12,332 nucleotides of DNA from Alphaproteobacteria bacterium (GTDB lineage Bacteria; Pseudomonadota; Alphaproteobacteria; ATCC43930; CGMCC-115725): assembly GCA_005888425.1 (NCBI GenBank), contig VAZF01000124.1, forward strand, positions 1 to 12,332, read 5' to 3'. Of the stretch, positions 6,514-12,332 are shown piece by piece. The position numbers were made by a program, and so were the translations under genes. The notes beneath the pieces are model-generated. The model searched no databases and was not told where the DNA came from. It saw only the letters and a program-made list of their open reading frames with translations. Position 1 is the stretch's first letter, and each line of letters opens with the position of its first letter.

Positions 6514-7422
6514 ATGCGGTTACCACTTGCACGTTCCCGATTGTATCGATTGGTGCTGGTTGGCGCCGCGCTGTTCGTCGCGGCCTGCCGCCCGGTAGGC
6601 GTGTTGGATCCGCAGGGCCCGATCGCCGCGGCGGAGCGGCTGGTGCTGATCAACTCTTTGGCGATCATGCTGGTCGTCGTGGTTCCGGTCATCATTACCA
6701 CTCTGGCTTTTGCTTGGTGGTACCGCGCATCCAACCCGCGTGCCGTCCGCAGCCTCGATGTCGCCTATGAAGGAAGGATCGAGTTCGTCACCTGGTCGAT
6801 CCCGGCGCTGATCGTCATCCTGTTGGGCGGGGTCACCTGGATCGGCTCGCATCAGCTCGATCCGAAAGCGCCGATTGCCGCAGATGCCAAGCCGCTGCGC
6901 GTCGATGTCGTCGCGCTCGATTGGAAGTGGCTCTTCATCTACCCCGATCAGGGTATCGCCGCGGTCAACCAGCTCGTGGTGCCGGCCGGCACGCCGGTGC
7001 AGTTCCGGCTTACCTCGGCGACCGTCATGAACTCCTTCTTCGTGCCGCAGCTCGGCAGCCAGATCTACACGATGGCCGGCATGGAGACGCATCTCAACCT
7101 GCTCGCCGACAAACCGGGCGAGTATCCCGGCATCTCGGCCAATTACAGCGGCGACGGCTTTGCCGATATGCGCTTCACCGTGAACGCCGTGTTGCCCGGC
7201 GATTTCGATAAGTGGATCGCACAGGCACACGGCGCCGGATCATCGCTCGACGCGGCCGGGTACGCCGCGCTGGCGAAACCAAGCAAGGCCGTGCCACCGG
7301 CCACCTTTGGCTCGGTCGAGGGGAACCTGTTCGAGCGCATCGTCAATGAGACGGCGGCGGGTTCCGACAATGGAGCTGCTGGCGCGGCCTGGTGTCCGCC
7401 GGCACTGCAGGCGGGAGGTTGA
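6514..7422 (+). CDS. cyoA: Cytochrome bo3 ubiquinol oxidase subunit II
   Basis: This is the membrane-anchored subunit II of a heme-copper quinol oxidase, 302 residues. The N-terminal signal ends in a lipobox (ALFVAAC) with Cys25 as the lipidated residue. Two transmembrane helices follow, at about 42-68 and 92-112, then a periplasmic cupredoxin domain. The CuA ligands of cytochrome c oxidases are absent: where those have a C-x3-C loop, this protein has SANYSGDGFADMRF (208-221), the CyoA form. That, with subunit I below, makes this a quinol rather than cytochrome c oxidase. DWKWLFIYPD (136-145) and PVQFRLTSATVMNSFFVPQLGSQIY (split around 161-185) are typical family blocks. The C-terminus ends in FGSVEGNLFERIV plus a low-complexity tail. 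The start is supported by GAGGA at 6501-6505. cyoB begins one base after the stop. Confidence 0.94.
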   Translation: MRLPLARSRLYRLVLVGAALFVAACRPVGVLDPQGPIAAAERLVLINSLAIMLVVVVPVIITTLAFAWWYRASNPRAVRSLDVAYEGRIEFVTWSIPALIVILLGGVTWIGSHQLDPKAPIAADAKPLRVDVVALDWKWLFIYPDQGIAAVNQLVVPAGTPVQFRLTSATVMNSFFVPQLGSQIYTMAGMETHLNLLADKPGEYPGISANYSGDGFADMRFTVNAVLPGDFDKWIAQAHGAGSSLDAAGYAALAKPSKAVPPATFGSVEGNLFERIVNETAAGSDNGAAGAAWCPPALQAGG

Positions 7423-7423
7423 C

Positions 7424-9394
7424 ATGCTGGGCCGGTTGAGTTGGGCGGCGATTCCTTTCGACGAGCCGCTACCGCTGATCAGCATGGCGGTCGTCATGCT
7501 CGCGATCCTGGGTGTTCTGACGATTGTCACGGTCAAGGGGTGGTTGCCCTATCTCTGGCGCGAGTGGATCACGAGCGTCGACCATAAGCGCATCGGCGTC
7601 ATGTACATGCTGCTCGGCCTTGTCATGCTGCTGCGCGGCTTTTCGGACGCAATCATGATGCGCACGCAGCAGGCCATCGCGGTCGGCGGCGCCCAGGGAT
7701 ATCTCCCGCCCGATCACTACGACCAGATCTTTTCGGCGCACGGCACGATCATGATCTTTTTCGTGGCGATGCCGCTTGTTATCGGGCTGATGAACTTTGT
7801 CGTGCCATTGCAGCTCGGTGTGCGCGACGTCGCCTTTCCGGTGCTGAACTCGGTCAGCTTCTGGCTGACCGCCTCAGGCGCGCTCTTGATCAACGCCTCG
7901 CTTGTCATCGGCAATTTCGCGCGGACCGGCTGGATGGGGTACCCGCCATTGTCCGAGCTCGCCTTCTCGCCCGATGTCGGGGTCGATTACTACCTTTGGT
8001 CGTTGCAGATCTCCGGCATCGGCACATTGCTCAGCGGCGTCAATTTCGTGACGACGATCCTCAAATTGCGTGCCCCGGGCATGACTTACTTCCGGATGCC
8101 GGTGTTCTGCTGGACCGCGCTGGCGTCGAGCCTGCTGATCGTCGCGGCATTCCCGATCCTCACCGCGACGCTCATGATGCTGCTGCTCGACCGCTACCTC
8201 GGCATGCACTTCTTTACAAACGACGCCGGCGGCAACCAGATGATGTACGTCAATCTGTTCTGGGCGTGGGGCCACCCCGAGGTCTACATCCTGATCCTGC
8301 CGGCGTTTGGGGTGTTTTCCGAAGTTGTCGCGACCTTTTCCGGGAAGGCGCTGTTCAGCTACCGCTCGATGGTGCTGGCGACGCTGGGGATCTGCGTCCT
8401 CTCCTTTACGGTGTGGCTGCATCACTTTTTCACGATGGGAGCGGGCGCCGATGTGAATGCTTTTTTCGGCATCATGTCGTCGATCATCGCGGTGCCGACC
8501 GGGGTCAAGGTCTTCAACTGGCTGTTCACGATGTTCCGCGGCCGCATCGTCTACCGGACACCGATGCTGTTTGCGATCGGGTTTCTCGTGACCTTCGTGA
8601 TCGGCGGCATGACCGGCGTGCTCCTGGCAGTGCCGCCTGTCGATTTCGTGCTGCACAACAGCGCCTTTCTGGTCGCGCATTTTCACAACGTCATTATCGG
8701 CGGCGTCGTATTCGGCGCCTTCGCGGGCTACAATTATTGGTTCCCGAAGGTGTTCGGCTTCACGCTCGACGAGCGTTGGGGCAAGGCCGGCTTCTGGTGC
8801 TGGCTCGTCGGTTTCTATCTCGCGTTCATGCCGCTCTATGTGCTGGGTCTCCATGGCATGACGCGGCGCCTGCAGCATATCTCCGACCCCAGCTGGCAGC
8901 CCTGGCTCCTCGTCGCCGAGGCCGGCGCAATCGTCATCATGTGCGGCATTTTCTGCCAGGTGGCGCAGCTCTATGTCAGCATCCGCACGCGCGAGCTGCG
9001 CCGAGACCTGACCGGCGATCCGTGGAACGGCCGAACATTGGAATGGGCGACCACCTCGCCGCCGCCAGCCTACAATTTTGCGGTGCTGCCCCAGGTCGAG
9101 ACGATCGACGCCTTTTGGGAGATGAAGCGGCGCGGCTTGACCCCGGCACAACCCATCTATGAAACGCTGGAGATGCCGCGCGGCAGCCCGATCGGCGTCG
9201 TCACCGCCTTCTTTGCCTCGGTCACGGGTTTTGCGCTGATTTGGCACATTTGGTGGATGGCGATCCTTGGTCTTCTCGGAGCCGCCGTCGCGCTGCTCGT
9301 GTTCGGCTGGAGCGACGACCGCGAGCGCGAACTCACCGCTGCAGAAGTTGCGCAACTCGAACGGGCCCGGCGAGGCCTGAGGCAGCCCGCATGA
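7424..9394 (+). CDS. cyoB: Cytochrome bo3 ubiquinol oxidase subunit I
   Basis: This is the catalytic, proton-pumping subunit reducing O2 to water, 656 residues against 663 in E. coli, with many membrane helices. The start at 7424 has GGGAGG at 7413-7418; an upstream in-frame ATG (7307) would overlap cyoA with non-homologous sequence. Key residues fall at the same numbers as in E. coli CyoB: Arg71, Asp75, His98 and Gln101 (ubiquinone site), low-spin heme ligands His106 and His421, CuB ligands His284, His333 and His334, the cross-linked Tyr288, heme O ligand His419, D-channel Asp135 and Glu286, and K-channel Lys362. All catalytic and pumping residues are therefore intact, and the complete quinone site confirms quinol as donor. 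The stop overlaps the start of cyoC (ATGA at 9391-9394), indicating translational coupling. Confidence 0.97.
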   Translation: MLGRLSWAAIPFDEPLPLISMAVVMLAILGVLTIVTVKGWLPYLWREWITSVDHKRIGVMYMLLGLVMLLRGFSDAIMMRTQQAIAVGGAQGYLPPDHYDQIFSAHGTIMIFFVAMPLVIGLMNFVVPLQLGVRDVAFPVLNSVSFWLTASGALLINASLVIGNFARTGWMGYPPLSELAFSPDVGVDYYLWSLQISGIGTLLSGVNFVTTILKLRAPGMTYFRMPVFCWTALASSLLIVAAFPILTATLMMLLLDRYLGMHFFTNDAGGNQMMYVNLFWAWGHPEVYILILPAFGVFSEVVATFSGKALFSYRSMVLATLGICVLSFTVWLHHFFTMGAGADVNAFFGIMSSIIAVPTGVKVFNWLFTMFRGRIVYRTPMLFAIGFLVTFVIGGMTGVLLAVPPVDFVLHNSAFLVAHFHNVIIGGVVFGAFAGYNYWFPKVFGFTLDERWGKAGFWCWLVGFYLAFMPLYVLGLHGMTRRLQHISDPSWQPWLLVAEAGAIVIMCGIFCQVAQLYVSIRTRELRRDLTGDPWNGRTLEWATTSPPPAYNFAVLPQVETIDAFWEMKRRGLTPAQPIYETLEMPRGSPIGVVTAFFASVTGFALIWHIWWMAILGLLGAAVALLVFGWSDDRERELTAAEVAQLERARRGLRQPA

Positions 9395-10029
9395 CCGTCA
9401 CGACAATCGACACCGCCCCGGCCGCAATTCCGACCGGGGTCGCCCGCGGCCGTGGCGGCGGCGGCCCGGCGCCGACCCGTATCGTCGTCGCTTACGGCTT
9501 CTGGATTTTCATCCTCAGCGACATCGTCATGTTTTCGGCGCTGTTCGCGGCCTACGCGGTGCTCTCGGGCAATACCGCCGGCGGACCGAGCGGCCGCGAG
9601 CTGTTCAACCTGCGCAATGTCTTCATCGAAACACTGTGCCTGCTGTTCTCGAGCTACACATGCGGGCTCGGGATGCTCTCGGCCGAGCGGCGCCAGGCCG
9701 GGCACTTCTTGATATTTGCCGCGCTGACCTTCGGGCTCGGCGCGGCCTTCCTCCTCATCGAGATATCGGAATTCGCCGGCATGGTGAGCCGCGGCGCGGG
9801 TCCGTCGCGCAGCGCTTTTCTGTCCAGCTTCTTCAGCCTGGTCGGCACGCATGGCGCCCACGTCACCGCCGGCCTCGTCTGGCTTGTCTATATGGTTGGA
9901 CAGGTCCTTGCCAAAGGCTTGCGAGCCGCCGTGCTCCGTCGTTTGGCGTGCTTCAGCCTGTTCTGGCACGCGCTGGATATTGTTTGGATCGGCGTCATGA
10001 CGCTGGTTTACCTGATGGGAGCCCCGTGA
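9391..10029 (+). CDS. cyoC: Cytochrome bo3 ubiquinol oxidase subunit III
   Basis: This subunit has 212 residues, close to the roughly 204 of E. coli CyoC, with five predicted transmembrane helices. It starts at 9391 with the ATGA overlap and TGAGGC at 9378-9383, preferred over earlier in-frame starts inside cyoB. Subunit III stabilises the oxidase core and is not itself redox active. Family blocks are FWIFILSDIVMFSALFAAY (37-55), FSSYTCGLGMLS (86-97), FLLIEISEF (120-128) and GTHGAHVTAGLVW (152-164), with the second-last helix at FWHALDIVWI (191-200). The proline- and glycine-rich N-terminus (residues 9-29) is a soluble tail. Its stop TGA shares a base with the cyoD start (TGATG, 10027-10031). 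Confidence 0.94.
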   Translation: MTVTTIDTAPAAIPTGVARGRGGGGPAPTRIVVAYGFWIFILSDIVMFSALFAAYAVLSGNTAGGPSGRELFNLRNVFIETLCLLFSSYTCGLGMLSAERRQAGHFLIFAALTFGLGAAFLLIEISEFAGMVSRGAGPSRSAFLSSFFSLVGTHGAHVTAGLVWLVYMVGQVLAKGLRAAVLRRLACFSLFWHALDIVWIGVMTLVYLMGAP

Positions 10030-10403
10030 TGGATGGCAGCGCCCGCCTGTTCGGCGATCGGCCCCCCGGCGTCGAACAACAGGAATCTACCGCCAATTTC
10101 CTCTCCTACACGGTAGGGCTTGGGCTCGCGATCCTCGCGACGATCGGTTCCTTTGTCGTGTCGCAAACGGACCTGTTGTGGGCGCCGGGCATTCCGGTCG
10201 GACTGGTCGTGCTCGCCTTCGCGCAGATCGGTGTGCACCTTGTCTTTTTCCTGCACCTCGGCAGCGGGCCCGACAACACGAACAACATTCTGGCGCTCGC
10301 TTTCGGCGTGTTCATCGTCTTCCTCGTTATCGGCGGGTCGTGCTGGATCATCGCCAATCTGCACGCCAACATGATGGCCATGCCGGCGCAGATGTTGCAT
10401 TGA
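10029..10403 (+). CDS. cyoD: Cytochrome bo3 ubiquinol oxidase subunit IV
   Basis: This is a 124-residue small membrane protein with three predicted helices (about 20-40, 52-72 and 85-108), the pattern of subunit IV, which assists assembly of the CuB site in subunit I. E. coli CyoD has 109 residues, so this one is slightly longer at both ends. The recognisable core runs from FLSYTVGLGLAILATIGSFV through AQIGVHLVFFLHLG to the last helix, FGVFIVFLVIGGSCWI, and ends in a methionine-rich tail (NMMAMPAQML). GGGAG at 10017-10021 and the one-base overlap with cyoC fix the start. Confidence 0.9.
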   Translation: MDGSARLFGDRPPGVEQQESTANFLSYTVGLGLAILATIGSFVVSQTDLLWAPGIPVGLVVLAFAQIGVHLVFFLHLGSGPDNTNNILALAFGVFIVFLVIGGSCWIIANLHANMMAMPAQMLH

Positions 10404-10412
10404 GCGGGGTGC

Positions 10413-11342
10413 GTGCCGGTGTCCGTCATCGAAGCGAGCATTGATTCAGGCGCCGTGGCCGCGCCGCGTCGCGGAGCTGCCCGAATTGGCGATTTCCTGG
10501 CGCTGACGAAGCCGCGGGTGATGTCGCTGGTGATGTTCACGGCCATGGTCGGCTTCGCCGTCGCGCCCGGCCGGCGAGACGCCTTGACCGGCTGCATCGC
10601 GCTGTTGTGCATCGCCGCAGGAGCGGGTGGCGCCGGCGCCCTCAACATGTGGTACGAGGCTGACCTCGATGCGGCGATGACCCGTACTGCCGGGCGGCCA
10701 CTTCCCCGCGGTCGCGTCTCACGCTCGGAAGCGTTGGCATTTGGTCTCGCCCTTGCGGGCGGCGGCGCTGCGATCCTCGGCCTGGTGAACGCCGCTGCCG
10801 CGGCGTTGCTGGCGTCTACGGTCTTCTTCTATGTCGTCATATACACGATGTGGCTGAAGCGCCGGACGCCGCAAAATATCGTGATTGGTGGTGCCGCTGG
10901 TGCCTTGCCGCCGGTGATCGGCTGGCTTGCCGCGACGGGCAGCATCGGGCTCGAGCCGTTGCTATTGTTTCTGATTATCCTGCTGTGGACACCGCCACAC
11001 TTCTGGGCGTTGTCCCTCAACCGCGCCGGCGAATACGCTCGCGCCGGCATTCCGATGCTTCCGGTCGTCGCCGGAAAGGATGCAACCAAGCGGCAGATCC
11101 TGTTCTACAGCGTGCTGCTGGTGGGAGCCTCGCTGCTGCCTTGCGCATTCGGCTGTGCCGGCGCGCTTTACGGTGCGGTCGCGTGCATCGCTGACGCGGT
11201 GCTACTCATTTTGGCGATGCGGTTGCACGCCAGCAAGGATGATCGCGACGCCGCCGCCGCGCGCCGCCTCTTCGGGTTTTCGATCTTGTACCTGTTCCTG
11301 CTGTTTTCCGGCCTGCTGGCAGATGCGGCGCTGCCGCGATGA
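10413..11342 (+). CDS. cyoE: Heme O synthase (protoheme IX farnesyltransferase)
   Basis: This is an integral-membrane prenyltransferase (UbiA superfamily) that adds farnesyl to heme B to make heme O, the cofactor of bo3 oxidase. It has 309 residues, the usual size. The opening LTKPRVMSLVMFTAMVGF (31-48), the first aspartate-rich motif NMWYEADLDAAMTRT (78-92) followed by GRPLPRGRVS, and LLWTPPHFWALSLNRAGEYARAG are diagnostic, and the second polar loop carries AGKDATKRQ. The start is a GTG at 10413, nine bases after the cyoD stop; a second GTG at 10419 is equally possible and would shorten the protein by two residues. The gene closes the operon in the E. coli order. In genomes with aa3 oxidases the same protein is called CtaB and feeds heme A synthase; no ctaA is present here. 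Confidence 0.95.
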   Translation: MPVSVIEASIDSGAVAAPRRGAARIGDFLALTKPRVMSLVMFTAMVGFAVAPGRRDALTGCIALLCIAAGAGGAGALNMWYEADLDAAMTRTAGRPLPRGRVSRSEALAFGLALAGGGAAILGLVNAAAAALLASTVFFYVVIYTMWLKRRTPQNIVIGGAAGALPPVIGWLAATGSIGLEPLLLFLIILLWTPPHFWALSLNRAGEYARAGIPMLPVVAGKDATKRQILFYSVLLVGASLLPCAFGCAGALYGAVACIADAVLLILAMRLHASKDDRDAAAARRLFGFSILYLFLLFSGLLADAALPR

Positions 11343-11352
11343 TCGGTCTGAC

Positions 11353-11402
11353 ATCGTTCAGCCTGGAAATGGCGTCACCTGAAAATGCGCGAAGATCGTT
11401 CA
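11353..11402. repeat. Direct repeat ATCGTTCA, two copies 42 bp apart
   Basis: ATCGTTCA occurs at 11353-11360 and 11395-11402. The start-to-start distance of 42 bp is about four helical turns. The second copy extends to CGTTCAA (11397-11403), whose reverse complement TTGAACG lies at 11454-11460. Such spacing is compatible with a regulator-binding array in the spacer upstream of poxB, but 8-mers can recur by chance. Confidence 0.25.
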
Positions 11403-11441
11403 AGTAGTGGCAGACGAGTGCAAGCGTCCCGTCAACACGGC

Positions 11442-11459
11442 TCATAAATAATATTGAAC
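11442..11459 (+). promoter_or_regulatory. Possible -10 region upstream of poxB
   Basis: CATAAATAATATTGAAC is the most AT-rich stretch of this spacer and contains TAATAT-like hexamers. It lies 70-85 bases before the poxB start, where a promoter is needed because the cyo operon ends at 11342. No clear TTGACA-type -35 box is found about 17 bases upstream (GTCAAC at 11431-11436 is the nearest), so this is only a candidate. Confidence 0.3.
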
Positions 11460-11480
11460 GCGCTCGTTGTCCCAGAGCGC
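11460..11480. other. Perfect 6-bp hairpin in the poxB leader
   Basis: GCGCTC at 11460-11465 pairs with GAGCGC at 11475-11480 around a nine-base loop. No T-run follows on the + strand, so it is not a standard terminator for the cyo operon. It may be a leader hairpin or a weak attenuating structure, or it may be chance in GC-rich DNA. Confidence 0.35.
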
Positions 11481-11526
11481 CGTGGTCGAGGGGATAAGAA
11501 GAAATCGTGACACATGGGGTTTTGCG

Positions 11527-12332
11527 ATGAGCAAACGCGTGGCCGATCTACTGGTCGAAACGTTGGAAGCTGCGGGTGTGCGGACTTGCTATGGGATCAT
11601 CGGCGACACGCTGAACCGGATCGCGCACGCGATCGATCGCAGCGAGATCGACTGGGTCCACATGCGGCACGAGGAGGCAGGCGCTTTCGCCGCCCAGGCT
11701 GAAGCGCTGCTCACCGGCCGCCTGACGGCCTGCGCTGGAAGCTGCGGTCCCGGCAGCCTGCACTTCATCAACGGTCTCTACGAAGCCAACCGCAACCGCG
11801 CGCCGGTCATCCTGATCGCAACGCAGATCATCCGCCAAGATATCGGGTTCGAATCGATCCAAGAAATCGACCTCAGCGATGTGTTCAGGGGCTGCAGCGT
11901 GTTCTGCGAGATGATTGTCACGCCCGAGCAGGCCCGGCGTAAAACCGTTGCCGCCTGTCAAGCAGCTCTGACCAAACGTGGTGTCGCCGTCCTGGTCGTG
12001 CCGGCGGATGTCGCAAATGCCCCCGCACACGACGAACCACTATACACGGTACATACGCGACGCCCCCTCATTCGCCCGAATGAGGCGGATCTCGACGCGA
12101 TCGCGGCGATCCTCAACAAAAGCGATGCGATCACGCTCTACGCCGGCGCCGGCTGCGCCGGTGCGCATGACGAGGTCGTGGCTGTGGCGGCTCGCCTCAA
12201 GGCGCCAATGGCGCACACCTCGCGCGGCAAGGACTTTGTCGAATACGACAACCCGTACGATGTCGGGATGACCGGTATCATCGGCGGGAGGGCCGGCTAT
12301 CGCGCGATCCTCGACTGCGATGTGCTGCTGCT
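11527..12332 (+). CDS. poxB: Pyruvate:ubiquinone oxidoreductase (pyruvate oxidase) PoxB-type ThDP enzyme, N-terminal part
   Basis: The frame runs from ATG 11527 off the window edge, 268 complete codons of a family near 570. PoxB is a peripheral-membrane flavoenzyme that decarboxylates pyruvate to acetate and CO2 and hands the electrons to ubiquinone. Matches to E. coli PoxB as I recall it are strong: GIIGDTLNRI (23-32), RHEEAGAFAAQAEA with the ThDP-activating Glu50, CAGSCGPGSLHFINGL (69-84), AGAGCAGAHDEVV (206-218), RGKDFVEYDNPYDVGMTG (233-250). The ThDP pyrophosphate site and the C-terminal lipid-binding tail lie outside. The ribosome site is weak (GGGG at 11516-11519), and an out-of-frame ATG at 11514 precedes the start, so translation may be modest or regulated. 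A broader acetolactate synthase-like enzyme is possible but fits less well. Confidence 0.9.
   Translation, partial: MSKRVADLLVETLEAAGVRTCYGIIGDTLNRIAHAIDRSEIDWVHMRHEEAGAFAAQAEALLTGRLTACAGSCGPGSLHFINGLYEANRNRAPVILIATQIIRQDIGFESIQEIDLSDVFRGCSVFCEMIVTPEQARRKTVAACQAALTKRGVAVLVVPADVANAPAHDEPLYTVHTRRPLIRPNEADLDAIAAILNKSDAITLYAGAGCAGAHDEVVAVAARLKAPMAHTSRGKDFVEYDNPYDVGMTGIIGGRAGYRAILDCDVLL

Noticed and set aside
7996..9162. 388-codon + strand frame inside cyoB
   Set aside because: It overlaps cyoB in another frame, is Arg/Asp-rich and matches no family, while cyoB has every expected catalytic residue.
7874..9355. Long open frame of 493 codons on the - strand opposite cyoB
   Set aside because: Its protein is rich in Arg, His, Asp and Glu with no recognisable motif. 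It mirrors a GC-rich membrane-protein gene whose catalytic residues are all present, so it is a compositional shadow.
6514..9394. Classifying the oxidase as an aa3 cytochrome c oxidase (coxB/coxA)
   Set aside because: Subunit II lacks the CuA cysteine loop and carries the CyoA YSG-GF motif. Subunit I has the quinone-site residues Arg71, Asp75, His98 and Gln101. Both point to a quinol oxidase.
11365..11400. GGAA...CGTT as an EcfG-type stress promoter upstream of poxB
   Set aside because: The spacing between the elements (28 bases) is far longer than the 16-18 or so required, and the first element is not GGAAC.
11514..11702. ATG at 11514 as the start of a separate small gene
   Set aside because: The frame overlaps the PoxB coding frame and gives an Arg/Gly-rich, motif-free peptide, while the frame from 11527 matches PoxB from its first residues.

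Overview
The window is a GC-rich chromosomal segment whose genes all lie on the + strand and are tightly packed. It most likely comes from an alphaproteobacterium, plausibly Rhizobiales. The main clues are a C4-pathway 5-aminolevulinate synthase of alphaproteobacterial type (N-terminus MDYEGFF), high GC at third codon positions, and a proteobacterial cyoABCD plus heme O synthase cluster. The species cannot be named from the sequence alone.

Layout. (1) 2-196: the 3' end of a Dps/ferritin-like gene. (2) 243-3746: three genes with a metabolic flavour. They are a cytoplasmic YWTD-repeat beta-propeller, an NAD-dependent 3-hydroxyacyl-CoA dehydrogenase/lambda-crystallin-type enzyme, and an unusual class III CoA-transferase with a second, degenerate half-domain and AT-richer codons. 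(3) 3881-6384: 5-aminolevulinate synthase (hemA) followed after 14 bases by a type II NADH:quinone dehydrogenase (ndh) that lacks about 30 residues between its FAD and NADH domains. (4) 6384-6502: a previously hidden, frameshifted remnant of the C-terminus of a PoxB-type pyruvate:quinone oxidoreductase. (5) 6514-11342: a complete cytochrome bo3-type quinol oxidase operon, cyoA-cyoB-cyoC-cyoD and heme O synthase (cyoE/ctaB), with overlapping or nearly touching genes. (6) 11343-11526: a 184-base spacer with an AT-rich box and a hairpin. (7) 11527 to the window end: the 5' part of a PoxB-type thiamine-diphosphate enzyme.

How the genes work together. The right-hand 8 kb reads as a compact quinone-based respiratory module. 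NDH-2 (from NADH) and PoxB (from pyruvate) can each put electrons into ubiquinone, and bo3 oxidase burns the ubiquinol with O2. ALAS supplies the first precursor of heme, and CyoE converts heme B to the heme O the oxidase needs. Only the oxidase in this set pumps protons. The PoxB remnant between ndh and cyoA, with an intact-looking poxB start on the far side of cyo, suggests that the locus was rearranged around poxB.

The most notable observations are the PoxB remnant, the shortened NDH-2, the two-part CoA-transferase and the module as a whole. I do not see a CRISPR array, an RNA gene, an insertion sequence or a wholly unknown defence-like system.
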